NCBI RefSeq assembly: GCF_000706625.1 | Contig: NZ_KL407334.1 | Coordinates: forward strand, 1,667,502-1,731,501 | From: Bartonella koehlerae C-29 | GTDB lineage: Bacteria; Pseudomonadota; Alphaproteobacteria; Rhizobiales; Rhizobiaceae | Length of the DNA stretch: 64,000 bases | Reading direction: 5' to 3' | Part shown: positions 1 through 9,323 of the stretch, one piece after another | How the letters are laid out: each line of letters opens with the position of its first letter | Numbering within the stretch: the first letter of the stretch is position 1 | Made by a program: the position numbers and the translations under genes | The notes under the pieces: model-generated | What the model saw: the letters and a program-made list of their open reading frames with translations, nothing else | Databases searched by the model: none | Told to the model about the DNA's origin: nothing

Positions 1-1010
1 AAACTGCTTCTCTTGATGCTGAAGGGAAGATCCGAGCTCTTGTACCACAAGTAGCCAGTTATTTGGTCATGCCTAACGCTTTATTCTCCACTGGATTGGC
101 TGATTTAAACAATCAGAATATACTGTTAGAGAATATGCGGGCAACACTTTTTGAAGGACAGGATAATAAAGAGGTTCATAAAAGGAGTGGGATTTTCTTA
201 TCCTCCTATGGCAACAAAATCACATTATCTTCTAACCGCAGTCCACTACACTATGGCTATGGTGCTGATATTCAGTATACTGCAGTGTCAGCAGGCGTTA
301 CATTAACAGCATTAGAAGGCCAAAATAGCACCACACATTTTGGTCTTTTGGGAATATACGGAAAACTTGCTTTCACCCCAAAGGGGATGGCAGGTGCTGA
401 CAAGAGTACACTGGACAAATGGTCACTTGCTGCATATGGAAACGTCCAGCATAACGATGGCATGTATGTTCATGCGCTCTTCTCTTACGGAGCTCTCAAC
501 GGAAATATCACCACAGCCCTCATTGGGAACACTGCAACATTGGATAGTTCTCATACTGTAAGTGCATCAGCTACCATCGGACATAAATTAGCAACCGATA
601 CGAAAGGATTGGTCTTTGAACCACAAGCACAACTTGTTTATCAACGTCTCATGTTTGGCACCATCTCAGATATTGATGGCTTTAACGTGAATATAGGCAA
701 TCCTCAACAATGGTTGCTGCGTGTTGGTGGGCGTTTAACAAAAACGACACTTCTTGATGAAAAAGGCTATGCCACTGCTTTCTACGGTAAGCTGAACTTT
801 ATGAAAACTTTTAGTGACAAGAACACTGTACAGATTGGGGATACTTTCCATCTTGATACTATAGGAGCTTCTATTGAAGGAGGGCTTGGTATGAATGCAC
901 AACTCTCTCAAAATTTTGCCCTTCAGGCCGATATTAATTATCAACACAAACTCCAAAAAGCAGGTGTATCTGGAATAAACTTCTCTGGTGGAATACGCTA
1001 TCAATTTTAA
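1..1010 (+). CDS. Autotransporter, C-terminal part (5' end outside window)
   Basis: The frame is open from base 3 to the stop at 1008-1010, so only the C-terminal part (about 335 residues) is present. The protein is a type V autotransporter translocator: an outer-membrane beta-barrel of alternating polar and aromatic strands ending in Phe (terminal GGIRYQF), the usual Bam recognition end. It is closely similar to the last third of the intact gene at 4401-7145, sharing the LVPQVA-YLVMPNA start of the barrel and the HYGYGAD strand. The passenger lies outside the window. An internal ATG at 63 exists but is within the barrel and is not a real start. Bartonella carries several such genes (Iba-type and related autotransporters); the exact member cannot be named. 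A strong terminator follows at 1079. Confidence 0.85.
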   Translation, partial: TASLDAEGKIRALVPQVASYLVMPNALFSTGLADLNNQNILLENMRATLFEGQDNKEVHKRSGIFLSSYGNKITLSSNRSPLHYGYGADIQYTAVSAGVTLTALEGQNSTTHFGLLGIYGKLAFTPKGMAGADKSTLDKWSLAAYGNVQHNDGMYVHALFSYGALNGNITTALIGNTATLDSSHTVSASATIGHKLATDTKGLVFEPQAQLVYQRLMFGTISDIDGFNVNIGNPQQWLLRVGGRLTKTTLLDEKGYATAFYGKLNFMKTFSDKNTVQIGDTFHLDTIGASIEGGLGMNAQLSQNFALQADINYQHKLQKAGVSGINFSGGIRYQF

Positions 1011-1078
1011 TGTAAAATCATGAAAGTTTAACATAAGATTATAAAAACAAACGTTGTTTTATTCCGTTCACTTTCATA

Positions 1079-1105
1079 AAAAGGCAGCATATTATGCTGC
1101 CTTTT
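1079..1105 (+). terminator. Rho-independent terminator after autotransporter
   Basis: A perfect 12-bp stem (AAAAGGCAGCAT / ATGCTGCCTTTT) with a 3-nt loop and a T-rich end, 68 bases after the stop codon. Almost the same hairpin follows the intact autotransporter at 7169, so the terminator was copied with the gene family. Confidence 0.8.
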
Positions 1106-1466
1106 AACTTTTGACACTCTGTCATAAAAAAAATCCCGTTAAATGACTGTTTTTTTGTTTATACCCACACTACGTCATTTATAAAGAGTTATTGATTTAC
1201 ACTGCTGTAGACTTTTTCTTGAAACAAATGGTTTTGAAAAAGTTCATTTCTCTCAAACCAAATGTAACAAAGTAATTCATCTTCAAATTAATGCACCGTA
1301 TTGGTTTACAAGAATAATTCATCATTTTGCATGCTAAATGGACGTCCATAATATCGTATAATTCTCTCATTTCAAATCCTCTCATAGTCAATTAATCAAA
1401 ATCATTCCTTTGCACGTCATAAGCGAGGTTGGCTTGTGAGTAAAAACTTCTCAAGAAAGGAGTAAA
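1106..1466. other. Non-coding stretch upstream of integrase relic
   Basis: No credible gene. From about 1370 it carries the leader found next to other integrase relics in the window, including a TTTGCACGTCATAAG-like core (compare 7840, and the reverse strand near 7430, 54850 and 61410). The short minus-strand ORFs here have no recognisable content. Confidence 0.5.
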
Positions 1467-1715
1467 ATGCCCTTTATAAACCGTCTCAATGCAAAGACTG
1501 TAGCAACATTGGGAGCTAGTAAAGAAAATGAGGGTGCAAACTTGCATCTTCATAAGTGCAAAGAGGGTGGTACTCAATGGCTTTTACACTATACCCTTCA
1601 AGGACGTCGACGTAAAAGTGGCTTGCAAGCATGAAGAGATGAGGCTTTAAAACAAGCGCGTAAATATGCAACACAATGGCGTTCTGTGCTTCGTGGAGGG
1701 AGGATAAACCCATGG
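1467..1715 (+). pseudogene. Phage-type integrase, 5' relic 1
   Basis: Starts at ATG 1467 behind an AGAAAGGAG ribosome site. Reading on through one in-frame TGA (about 1632) gives an N-terminal arm like that of DUF4102-type tyrosine recombinases: a HLHKCKEGG-QWLLHYTL-GRRR core followed by a LKQARKYATQWRSVLR segment. Only about 80 codons remain. The catalytic domain is missing, so it is not functional. The same relic occurs at six other places in the window. Confidence 0.7.
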
Positions 1716-1841
1716 ATGCAGAATTCTTAAGAAAATTGCCTCTTTGTTTTATAAAAATCGAATTAGCTTACCACAACTACCCACTCTCTTTTATAATGTA
1801 AAATATTTTCAATTCTTTATTTTACATTATAAAACATCATG
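1700..1841 (+). repeat. 142-bp direct repeat, copy 1
   Basis: Matches 3068-3209 with two mismatches that I can count. Its 3' part holds a perfect 17-bp inverted repeat (1789-1805 and 1818-1834) around a 12-nt loop. This copy follows integrase relic 1 directly. Confidence 0.85.
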
Positions 1842-2218
1842 AATTATTTATTCTTCTCTGTACAAGAAAAGCTACTGAAAGCTTTTTTAAAATGCATAAC
1901 TATCTTCTCCTCAAACTCTCTAGAAATTTTCATAACAACAAGATTTGCTCAAGAAATAATCTTTCAAAATATCCTGTTCCATAGCGTTGACTAAACAAAA
2001 ACTTAACAAGCGCATTTTTCTGCAATCCATGTGCACTGGTTTGCATGATCCTTTTAGGAGCTTTTCTGATGCAACTTTTCAAACGATAGAGAAGTACTAT
2101 GCAATGTTTTGTTTTGTTCTTTACACAAAAAACATAATGATATAAAACCGCCCCGGTACTTGCGCCATTAGGGGAATGAAGTAAGCATCAAAGGCATACC
2201 AATACTAAAGGCATATTT
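1842..2218. other. Intergenic region upstream of decayed autotransporter
   Basis: No gene recognised. It is AT-rich with frequent stops in all frames and must hold the 5' region of the autotransporter pseudogene starting at 2219. No clear promoter could be assigned. Confidence 0.4.
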
Positions 2219-4259
2219 ATGTGTAAAAAATCCATTTATAAGAAAAACTTTTTGTTATGTACAATTGCTGGAACTTTGATTTTTTCTCATTTCTGTTCAA
2301 CTTATGCAAATGCACTACATCATGAAATCCCTGAGATTCCTACGGTTCGTACTGCTAATGGAGAAAAAATAACCCTTAATAATGTTTTTGTCCGCGGTAA
2401 ATATAATGCAGTGATCGCTAATACAGGCCATATTACTATTACAAATTCAATAATGCACTCAGACGGCACTTTGCTTGCTGGAGTAGCAGGCGGATACCTT
2501 AATGCAAAAGGAATTGTAGGAAAGACGAAAGAGCGTGGTTTGTCACTTACAAACGGTATAATTAATGTTCAAGATTCAATCATACATGTTACAGAACATG
2601 GTGGAGCCTATGGTATCATTTTTGATTACATTCTAAGCTCCAGAATAAAAGAGGGTGAAGAGGTTGTAAATAAGGCAATTCTTAGCAATACAAAACTTCT
2701 TGTGAAAGACGGTGTTGGTATTGTGGGACCGTACTATTCAAAAGCTATTAGTAATGAAGTCCAACTTAAAGACTCAGAAATTCATTCTGATATGTTATTA
2801 AAAAATAAAACCGCACCAGGCAATACTGAACCTGCTACTTTTATATTAACCGCCGATAATTCGATTATGGAAGGAAAAGTAAAAACATTACCCCAAAATA
2901 CAACGGTTTTTAATCTGAATAATAACAGTAAGTGGTACCTAAAGATTAGTCTATTCGAAGTAGAGGATGATTCTAGTATATTTGATTACAAACTCCTTGA
3001 TATTAAACAACGAGCACAATCTGTCGTTTCAGTATTAAACCTTAATAATAGCTCGATCGTGTTTAATGAGGATAAACCCATGGATGCAGGCTTCTTAAGA
3101 AAATTGCCTCTTTGTTTTATAAAAATCGAATTAGCTTACCACAACTACCCACTCTCTTTTATAATGTAAAATATTTTCAATTCTTTATTTTACATTATAA
3201 AACATCATGCTGACCAAACTACCGTCTGATAAGAAGAAATCGTCTAAACTTACAGACGATAAAAAAATTTCGATTTTATCACTACCACTCTTGATGATAA
3301 GATAAACGTCAAGCTCTTACACCACAAGTGATAAGCCTACTTGATAATACTAAACGCGCTGTTCAACCATTGGATTTGCTAATGCAAACAATCAAAATAG
3401 AGTATTAAACAATATGCAAATAACAATGTTTGAACCCAAAGATCATAAAAAAGAAAGAGATTTTTTTTTATTTCCTACTTACGGAAATAGGATCATATTA
3501 TCTTCCAGTCTTCATTGACTACAAGATACATTGATGCCAATATTCACAACTCCATTACAAGCAGACGTCGATGAGGAACATAAAAAGAGAAAAATCTTAA
3601 AGATTGTGATCTTTTGCTACAGACGCACAATGAGTTTTTATCCCAAAAGACAGAAAAAGTTCTCAAAAGAGTACACTTAAAGAAATTGTCACACAGCACA
3701 TCTGGCAATACCAGCATGACAGTGGCGTGTACGCAAATTATTCCTCTCTAACGTAATTTTCAAGAAAAACACCATCACAACTCCCATCAAAAATATCCCC
3801 AAAAATCAATGAGACAAAAATATTGGCAGCCTTAATCACCATTGGTTAGCAATTGGCAAACCCTATTGCGGAACTAACCCTTTAAACAAAAGGGACAACT
3901 TGTATCATCAGCATTTCAATTTAAAACTCTACGAGATGTCGCTGGCTTTAAAGTTAACATGAGCAATCTTTCTCAAGGTTTACGAGGAATTGGCTAGCGT
4001 TTAACATAAAACGAAAAACCATACCATTTACTTCTATGCTAAACTGCATATTATCAAAACTTTAATCATAGTTTCATACAAATTGGTGAGAGTTTTAAAT
4101 TTGTTTCTATAGGATTTCCACTTCAAAAGATCTTCGAGTAAAGACAACCTTAATCTTCATGTGCATGTATCGCAAAATATCGCGTTTCATGGTGATCTTA
4201 CCGATATAAACTTTAAAAAATGCTGTCTTGGAAATAAGCTTTACCAGCGATAATGGGTT
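2219..4259 (+). pseudogene. Autotransporter, decayed and interrupted
   Basis: An intact 5' part (2219-3169, 316 codons) begins with a signal peptide (MCKKSIYKKNFLLC... to STYANA) and a beta-helix passenger resembling residues 180-420 of the protein at 4401 (shared LKDSEIHSDML and DGVGIVG-type motifs). At 3068 the passenger runs into the second copy of the 142-bp repeat, which supplies the last 34 codons, unlike any autotransporter. From about 3290 to 4259 remnants of the barrel are still readable with many stops and frameshifts: TPQVIS, FPTYGNRIILSSS, a GFKVNMSNLSQGLRGIG-like strand and a damaged end. A truncated secreted protein could still be made, but it could not insert in the outer membrane. 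Confidence 0.8.
3068..3209 (+). repeat. 142-bp direct repeat, copy 2, at the autotransporter break
   Basis: Near-identical to 1700-1841. It contains a 17-bp inverted repeat (3157-3173 / 3186-3202) with a 12-nt loop. It forms the false C-terminus and stop of the ORF at 2219, and barrel-like sequence resumes in decayed form about 80 bases further on. Confidence 0.85.
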
Positions 4260-4400
4260 ACCGTTTATAAAAATACTTTTCTTGATATCTTGAAATGTAA
4301 ACAGCGTCTTATATGTTTCATTATGTTTTTATAAAAATAACGTAATGAATTAAAAATTTTATCTTTATGAGAGGGGAAATGCGTATAGGAACATACCCAT
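4260..4400. promoter_or_regulatory. 5' region of intact autotransporter
   Basis: AT-rich upstream region of the gene at 4401. It ends with a GAGAGGGGAAA purine run about 20 bases before the start codon. That spacing is long for a ribosome site, and no better one is visible. No sigma-factor boxes could be assigned with confidence. Confidence 0.3.
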
Positions 4401-7145
4401 ATGAAAAAAAGCCTCTTACTCTACACTATTTCTGGAGTTCTCTTTTGCTCTTATCCAAGGTTATCTTATGCCCTTACGAGCATTGATTTACAAGCTGTTT
4501 CTGTAAGTTATTCACCGAAAAAAAATACGGATGATAATTTAAAAGCTGAGAAGCTTGGAGAACCTGCATCTCAAATACCTGAATCTAAGAAGAAAAAACG
4601 CTCTGGGGTTGAACAGTCTCCTCCTAAAACTTCCCTCTCAATACCTGTACAACCTGCAAAATCCAGAAGACTCAAGGCCGCTCAACCTAAAAAGCTCAAA
4701 ATGAAAAAAAATAAAACTCGTATAGTTTCCAACTCTGAATCGGAGCTTCAACTTGCTAGAACAAATACAGAATCTACCGGTAAATCGAGAAAACGTCCAA
4801 CTTTAGAATCCTCTCCGACAAATCCCACCAGCGAATCCCCTTCTCATTCACCAGTACCTATACAACCCGCAAACTCAGTACAAGTTGACGAGGGACAATC
4901 TACGAAAATTGAGGTTGAAGGCGGCAGAACTGTGATAAAGCAGAATGCTAACATTCACGATAGTTATGTTGCCGTACATGCACAAGAAGCAACTTCGAAA
5001 GTAAAAATTATAGGCGGAACAGTTAATTCAAATTTTATTGGGTTGAGTGCACTAACGGGTGGAATTATTGATGCAACAAATATCAGTACAACAGCAACAT
5101 CTGTTGGTTTGCTAAACACAAACGGTACAATTACCCTTAAGGATTCGACCGTAAATATTACGGGCAAGGACAGAACACATGGTATCGTTTTACGAGGCAT
5201 GCACAATCTCTCTGGCAATCAACAAGCACAAAATGCTGGAAGAGAAGAGAATGTTCACCATGAAAAAGACATGCGTAATAAAGTAATGCTCACCAATACA
5301 AAAATTCTCGTTGAAAACGGTATTGGTATCGGTGTTTATGGAACATACGCGAGTAGCGAGGTTACCCTTAAAGATTCAGAGATCCGTGCTGATATGTTAT
5401 CAAAAAATGAAAAAAATGTTGAAGCTCCAGCGCATACTCTTACATTAAATGCAGATCATTCTATTTTAGAAGGTAGTGTAAAGACACTAGAAGATAATAA
5501 AACATTCCTTGATTTAAACAACAACTCAACATGGCTGTTAAAAGCTCCTAGAAAAACGGAGAGGAATGATAAAGATCCATCTCATAAACATGATATTGAT
5601 GAAAAATTACACTCTAACCTTTCGGGACTGAACCTCACGGAAAGTAGCATTGTGTTTGGCAAGTCAACGGATGGATATTATCAAACCTTGTATGTGGGAT
5701 CTAAATTGCAGGAAGCATACCAAACTCCTAATAATCCAATAGTTTATAAGGCCACAGGTACCGCTGAGATCCATTTGAACTCTGAGTGGAGCAACAGTTC
5801 TCCAGTGCTTGAACAGAAAGCTGATAGGGTTATAATTAATGGTGATGTATCAGGCAGTACAGTCGTTCACGTTAACATCTTGGAAAGTAGTAAAAAAATA
5901 ACCAATAGCGCTTCTGTTTGGAGAGAACAGATAGCTTCTACCCCTTCAGCAACGCACGGAATTTCGCTTATTCAAGTTTCTGGAAAAGCTGATGAGAATT
6001 CCTTCAAGTTAGTGAAGGACTATCTCACAATGGGAGGGGCACCTTATAAATATGTGCTCACGGCCTATGCACCTGGTACATCCGATGCAAGACAGAATCT
6101 CTTTGGTAATAATGATCAAAATTTCTGGGATTTTCGGTTGCAGAATGCCTATGTGGATAGCGATAAGAAGGTCAGAGCACTTTTGCCTCAGGTAGCAAAC
6201 TATTTGGTTATGCCCAATGCAGTATTTTCTGCTGGATTTTCTGAAGTGAATAATCAAAACATGCTGTTAGACAATATGCGTACAACAATGTTTGGAGCGG
6301 AAAATCATAACAAGAATGGCATCTTCTTATCCTACTATAATGAAAAAGTCGTCTTATCCTCCAATCGTGATCCACTGCACTATGGCTACGGAGCTGATAT
6401 GAACTATGATGCTGTACAACTAGGGATTATCATGAACGCTCTAGAAGGTAAAAATATCAACACGCATTTTGGTCTTTTAGGAACATGCGGAAAACTTTCT
6501 TTTACGCCAAAGGATATGCAAGATTCTGAAAAGACAAAACTTGATAAATGGTCGCTCACCGCTTATAGCAGCATCCAACATAACATGGGTCTATACATGA
6601 ACGCGCTCCTTTCCTACGGAGTTCTAAAAGGGAATGTGACCACGGCTCTTATTGGAACTGTTACAAAATTAGATGGCACTAAAACATTAACTCTTTCTGC
6701 TACCATTGGTCAGAAATTAACAACCGGTCTTCAAGGGCTCATGTTTGAGCCACAAGCACAATTTATTTATCAAAACCTCATGTTAGATGTATTCTCAGAT
6801 GCTGATGGTTTGAAAATTGATATGGATAATCCACATCAATGGTTGGTACGTATTGGTGGACGTTTAACAAGAGATCTCACTACCACTGAGGAGGATAATG
6901 ATAATGCTGTGTCCTTTTATGGAAAGTTGAATGTTCTTAGAACTTTTGGAGACGGTGGGGCAATACAAATTGGTGAGAGCTTTTATCTTGATCCTACCGG
7001 CTCCTCAATTGAAGGAGGTGTTGGTGTTAATGTACACATCGCTCAAAAAATTGTGCTCTATGGTGATATTAGCTATCGACATAAGCTCCAAAAAGCCGGT
7101 ATATCTGGAACCAATTTTTCTGGCGGAATACGTTATCATTTTTAA
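4401..7145 (+). CDS. Autotransporter with beta-helix passenger (914 aa)
   Basis: A complete type V secretion protein. Residues 1-24 form a signal peptide (MKKSLLLYTISG... ending LSYA). Residues about 25-155 are a Lys/Pro/Ser-rich low-complexity stretch with no hydrophobic segment. About 160-560 is a beta-helix passenger with short repeating units (VKIIGGTVNS, ITLKDSTVNITG, VTLKDSEIRADML). About 600-914 is the outer-membrane barrel, ending GGIRYHF with the terminal Phe. It is the only complete member of the family here; its neighbours are the 3' part at 1-1010 and the pseudogene at 2219. Bartonella genomes carry such genes as Iba-type autotransporters, and the pro-angiogenic BafA has this general architecture; whether this is an orthologue of either cannot be decided by eye. 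The long charged linker after the signal peptide is missing from the short ORF at 2219. A terminator follows at 7169. Confidence 0.88.
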   Translation: MKKSLLLYTISGVLFCSYPRLSYALTSIDLQAVSVSYSPKKNTDDNLKAEKLGEPASQIPESKKKKRSGVEQSPPKTSLSIPVQPAKSRRLKAAQPKKLKMKKNKTRIVSNSESELQLARTNTESTGKSRKRPTLESSPTNPTSESPSHSPVPIQPANSVQVDEGQSTKIEVEGGRTVIKQNANIHDSYVAVHAQEATSKVKIIGGTVNSNFIGLSALTGGIIDATNISTTATSVGLLNTNGTITLKDSTVNITGKDRTHGIVLRGMHNLSGNQQAQNAGREENVHHEKDMRNKVMLTNTKILVENGIGIGVYGTYASSEVTLKDSEIRADMLSKNEKNVEAPAHTLTLNADHSILEGSVKTLEDNKTFLDLNNNSTWLLKAPRKTERNDKDPSHKHDIDEKLHSNLSGLNLTESSIVFGKSTDGYYQTLYVGSKLQEAYQTPNNPIVYKATGTAEIHLNSEWSNSSPVLEQKADRVIINGDVSGSTVVHVNILESSKKITNSASVWREQIASTPSATHGISLIQVSGKADENSFKLVKDYLTMGGAPYKYVLTAYAPGTSDARQNLFGNNDQNFWDFRLQNAYVDSDKKVRALLPQVANYLVMPNAVFSAGFSEVNNQNMLLDNMRTTMFGAENHNKNGIFLSYYNEKVVLSSNRDPLHYGYGADMNYDAVQLGIIMNALEGKNINTHFGLLGTCGKLSFTPKDMQDSEKTKLDKWSLTAYSSIQHNMGLYMNALLSYGVLKGNVTTALIGTVTKLDGTKTLTLSATIGQKLTTGLQGLMFEPQAQFIYQNLMLDVFSDADGLKIDMDNPHQWLVRIGGRLTRDLTTTEEDNDNAVSFYGKLNVLRTFGDGGAIQIGESFYLDPTGSSIEGGVGVNVHIAQKIVLYGDISYRHKLQKAGISGTNFSGGIRYHF

Positions 7146-7168
7146 AAAAACCAATATATAATTTTGTT

Positions 7169-7195
7169 AAAAGGCAGCACACCATGCTGCCTTTT
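7169..7195 (+). terminator. Rho-independent terminator after autotransporter
   Basis: An 11-bp perfect stem (AAAAGGCAGCA / TGCTGCCTTTT) with a 5-nt loop, 23 bases after the stop codon. It is nearly identical to the hairpin at 1079. Confidence 0.8.
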
Positions 7196-7324
7196 GTTTA
7201 TCCGATCTCCTTTTCTCAACAAAAATTTTGATACAAAAATGCTAAAAAATAACCCACTAGTGCAAGGAATATAATCAATACCTATCTTAAAAAAACCGAG
7301 ACGTATTTCTAAAAATTGAGTAAC

Positions 7325-7445
7325 CAAAGAGAATTTCTCTCCAATGTTGCAGCAACCCTTTCCTCGAGATAGCCCATGAAAAGTATTTTTTCTCGTTTCT
7401 TGAAGATTTTTTTATCTACACGCTCACCCCACTTGTGACATTCAA
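7325..7445 (-). pseudogene. Integrase 5' relic (minus strand)
   Basis: On the minus strand a CTTGAATGTCACAAG leader is followed by a short start region that aligns with the first 20 or so codons of relic 1 (VAATLE against VATLGA). Nothing of the gene survives beyond that. Confidence 0.5.
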
Positions 7446-7619
7446 GGGGATAGTTTTAACTGTTTTAACATAAAGAGATTTGAAATGAGAAAATCTTATG
7501 GTAGTAAATTCTTTGGTTCAAGGTGCATAATTATAAATTATCCATTATAAATCAATATATTATAAAATTTAAAAAAACAGTAATATTATATTGATGTATT
7601 CAAAATGATGATTTTGTAT

Positions 7620-7715
7620 CAGGTGCTTTCATAAAACTCTATTGATGTTAAAGAATGGCTGTTTAAACCATAAGCACAACTTGTTTATTAACATCTCATG
7701 CATGGCTCCCTTTAA
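7620..7715 (+). pseudogene. Autotransporter barrel relic
   Basis: The stretch around 7665-7712 aligns with the barrel strand GLMFEPQAQFIYQNLM of the intact gene (6738-6785) but carries stops and base losses. It is the remains of another autotransporter copy between the intact gene and integrase relic 2. Confidence 0.5.
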
Positions 7716-7902
7716 AAAGAGAACTTTTCAATGAACATATAAAGATAATTCATCATTTTGCATACCAAATAAGCCTCTTAAAAATAGGAAGTTTTTGTCA
7801 TTCTTCTCCTTTTGATTCAAAATCATCAAAAAATCATTTTCTTGCATGTCACAAGAGAAAATAACGAGTGAATAAAAAGACCCTTTGAGATAGGAAATAA
7901 AT

Positions 7903-8130
7903 ATGCCTTTACGAACCGTCGCAATGCAAAAATAATCACAATATTTTGAGCTGGAAAAAAGAATGCCGAGCTTATATCCTCATAAATGTCAAAACGGTAG
8001 CGTTCAATGAATTATCCATTATACCACTAACAATCAGCCTCATAAAATGTGATTAGCAGAAAGGAAAGATGTTTTTCTAAAATAAATACGTGAACGAGCA
8101 AAGTAGTGACATGCTGTTTGTAATTAGCAC
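7903..8130 (+). pseudogene. Integrase 5' relic 2
   Basis: Starts at ATG 7903 behind a TGAGATAGGAAAT leader similar to that of relic 1. It can be followed through several stops for about 70 codons: MPLRTVAMQK, then a PHKCQNGSVQ-IHYT stretch equivalent to HLHKCKEGGTQWLLHYT. No catalytic part remains. Confidence 0.6.
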
Positions 8131-8879
8131 AGGCTCTCTTATTAAAGACCAGTAACCGTTATGCTTTCCTTACATGGTTGCTTCTTCTAAACTAACACTC
8201 TACTTAATTTTAGCCCCCTGATGTCCTTTCCTACTTAAGCACAACTTGCAAACCTTAGTGGGGTAGTCAGGAAAGCAAGTAGCACCCTTACAGTACAAAA
8301 ATCTCCTCAAGGACTCTTGCATGGGACTATCCCAAACACATCTCTTCACGAGATAAAAATTACTTTCAAAAGATAACTCAATACCGTCAAAACTTTTAAG
8401 GGTATGATTCTAAAAATAACGAAAAATATCTATCATTAATGATACGGATACCATACACTACCGATTTTCCCTATCGTTTACTTGTAAATTTGCTCTATCA
8501 TGCACAAATATACAGTAATATCTCTCATAAAAAACAACATTCTGTATAAAACATCCTATAAAAAAAAACGTGCACCCCATATGATACAAAAAGCCATCTC
8601 CCTCCTGGGAAACAAAGTAGCAGCCTCTTTTTCTTCCTAGCAACCTCCTCTTCCTTTCAAAGAAAATTCCTTTCAATAAACCATAAAGAGCAATCCCATA
8701 ACCCAAACAGGACTCACAACACCATCCTTCCACAAGCAAACTCTCTCAAGAAGCAGATCTTTTTACAATGTAAAAATCAAAAGTGCACAAATTACCATAC
8801 AAGAGATAAAAATACTCAAAGACTAAGAGCACCCAAGACTGCAAAACAAATCCGCAACCCTAGGTGTTTATTTTATAAA
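8131..8879. other. Decayed intergenic region
   Basis: No supported gene. At 8176-8258 there is a sequence repeated in diverged form at 10354-10443. The 93-codon minus-strand ORF at 8458-8739 has an odd composition rich in Cys, Phe and Gly and no recognisable features. Confidence 0.4.
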
Positions 8880-9323
8880 TCACTTAGAACGCCCAATATT
8901 GAGCAAAATTGGATCACTTGTTTCGTCCATTGCTTTTGTGCAAGCAGCTGTTTGCATAGCACACGAAAGATCATTCACTGCACCCAAATGGATTTGAAGC
9001 AATTCACTATTACGACGTAATTTTTCCTGTAAATCTGATAATAAACTTTCGACCTCGTTTTCAATATCTTCATTCATGTAGCGTTTTATATCGGCCATAG
9101 ATTTATTAAGATCACTTAAACCACGTGTTTTACATAAATTTATTTCTTCATAATCTGGAACACCACTGCTTTCTAGCATGTTGCTTTCATAATCGATCAC
9201 TTGTGCCAAGCTTTTAACAGCAGCTATAAATTTTGTCATTGCCCAATCACGATCAATAAGATCGTTATTAAAGACTTTTGCTTTTGATGCAAAACTATCA
9301 TCACCATATTGCACTATAGACAT
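8880..9323 (-). CDS. FlgN-like flagellar chaperone, orphan
   Basis: Encodes 147 residues, predicted helical and without signal peptide or membrane segment. The central pattern (YESNMLESSGVPDYEEIN...K-RGLSDLNKSM) and the C-terminal LRRNSELLQIHLGAVNDL pattern fit the FlgN family of Hyphomicrobiales, which hold hook-associated proteins before export. The usual DGTYS-like end is replaced by ILLNIGRSK. The start at 9323 follows GAAGGGGAAATAA, an acceptable ribosome site. No flagellar gene neighbours it; lineage-4 bartonellae have lost flagella, so it may be a leftover on its way out or may have another client. The family call rests on motif resemblance only. Confidence 0.5.
   Translation of the reverse strand: MSIVQYGDDSFASKAKVFNNDLIDRDWAMTKFIAAVKSLAQVIDYESNMLESSGVPDYEEINLCKTRGLSDLNKSMADIKRYMNEDIENEVESLLSDLQEKLRRNSELLQIHLGAVNDLSCAMQTAACTKAMDETSDPILLNIGRSK

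Noticed and set aside
8458..8739. 93-codon minus-strand ORF rich in Cys, Phe and Gly
   Set aside because: No ribosome site, no family motif and composition like a random frame in pyrimidine-rich DNA.
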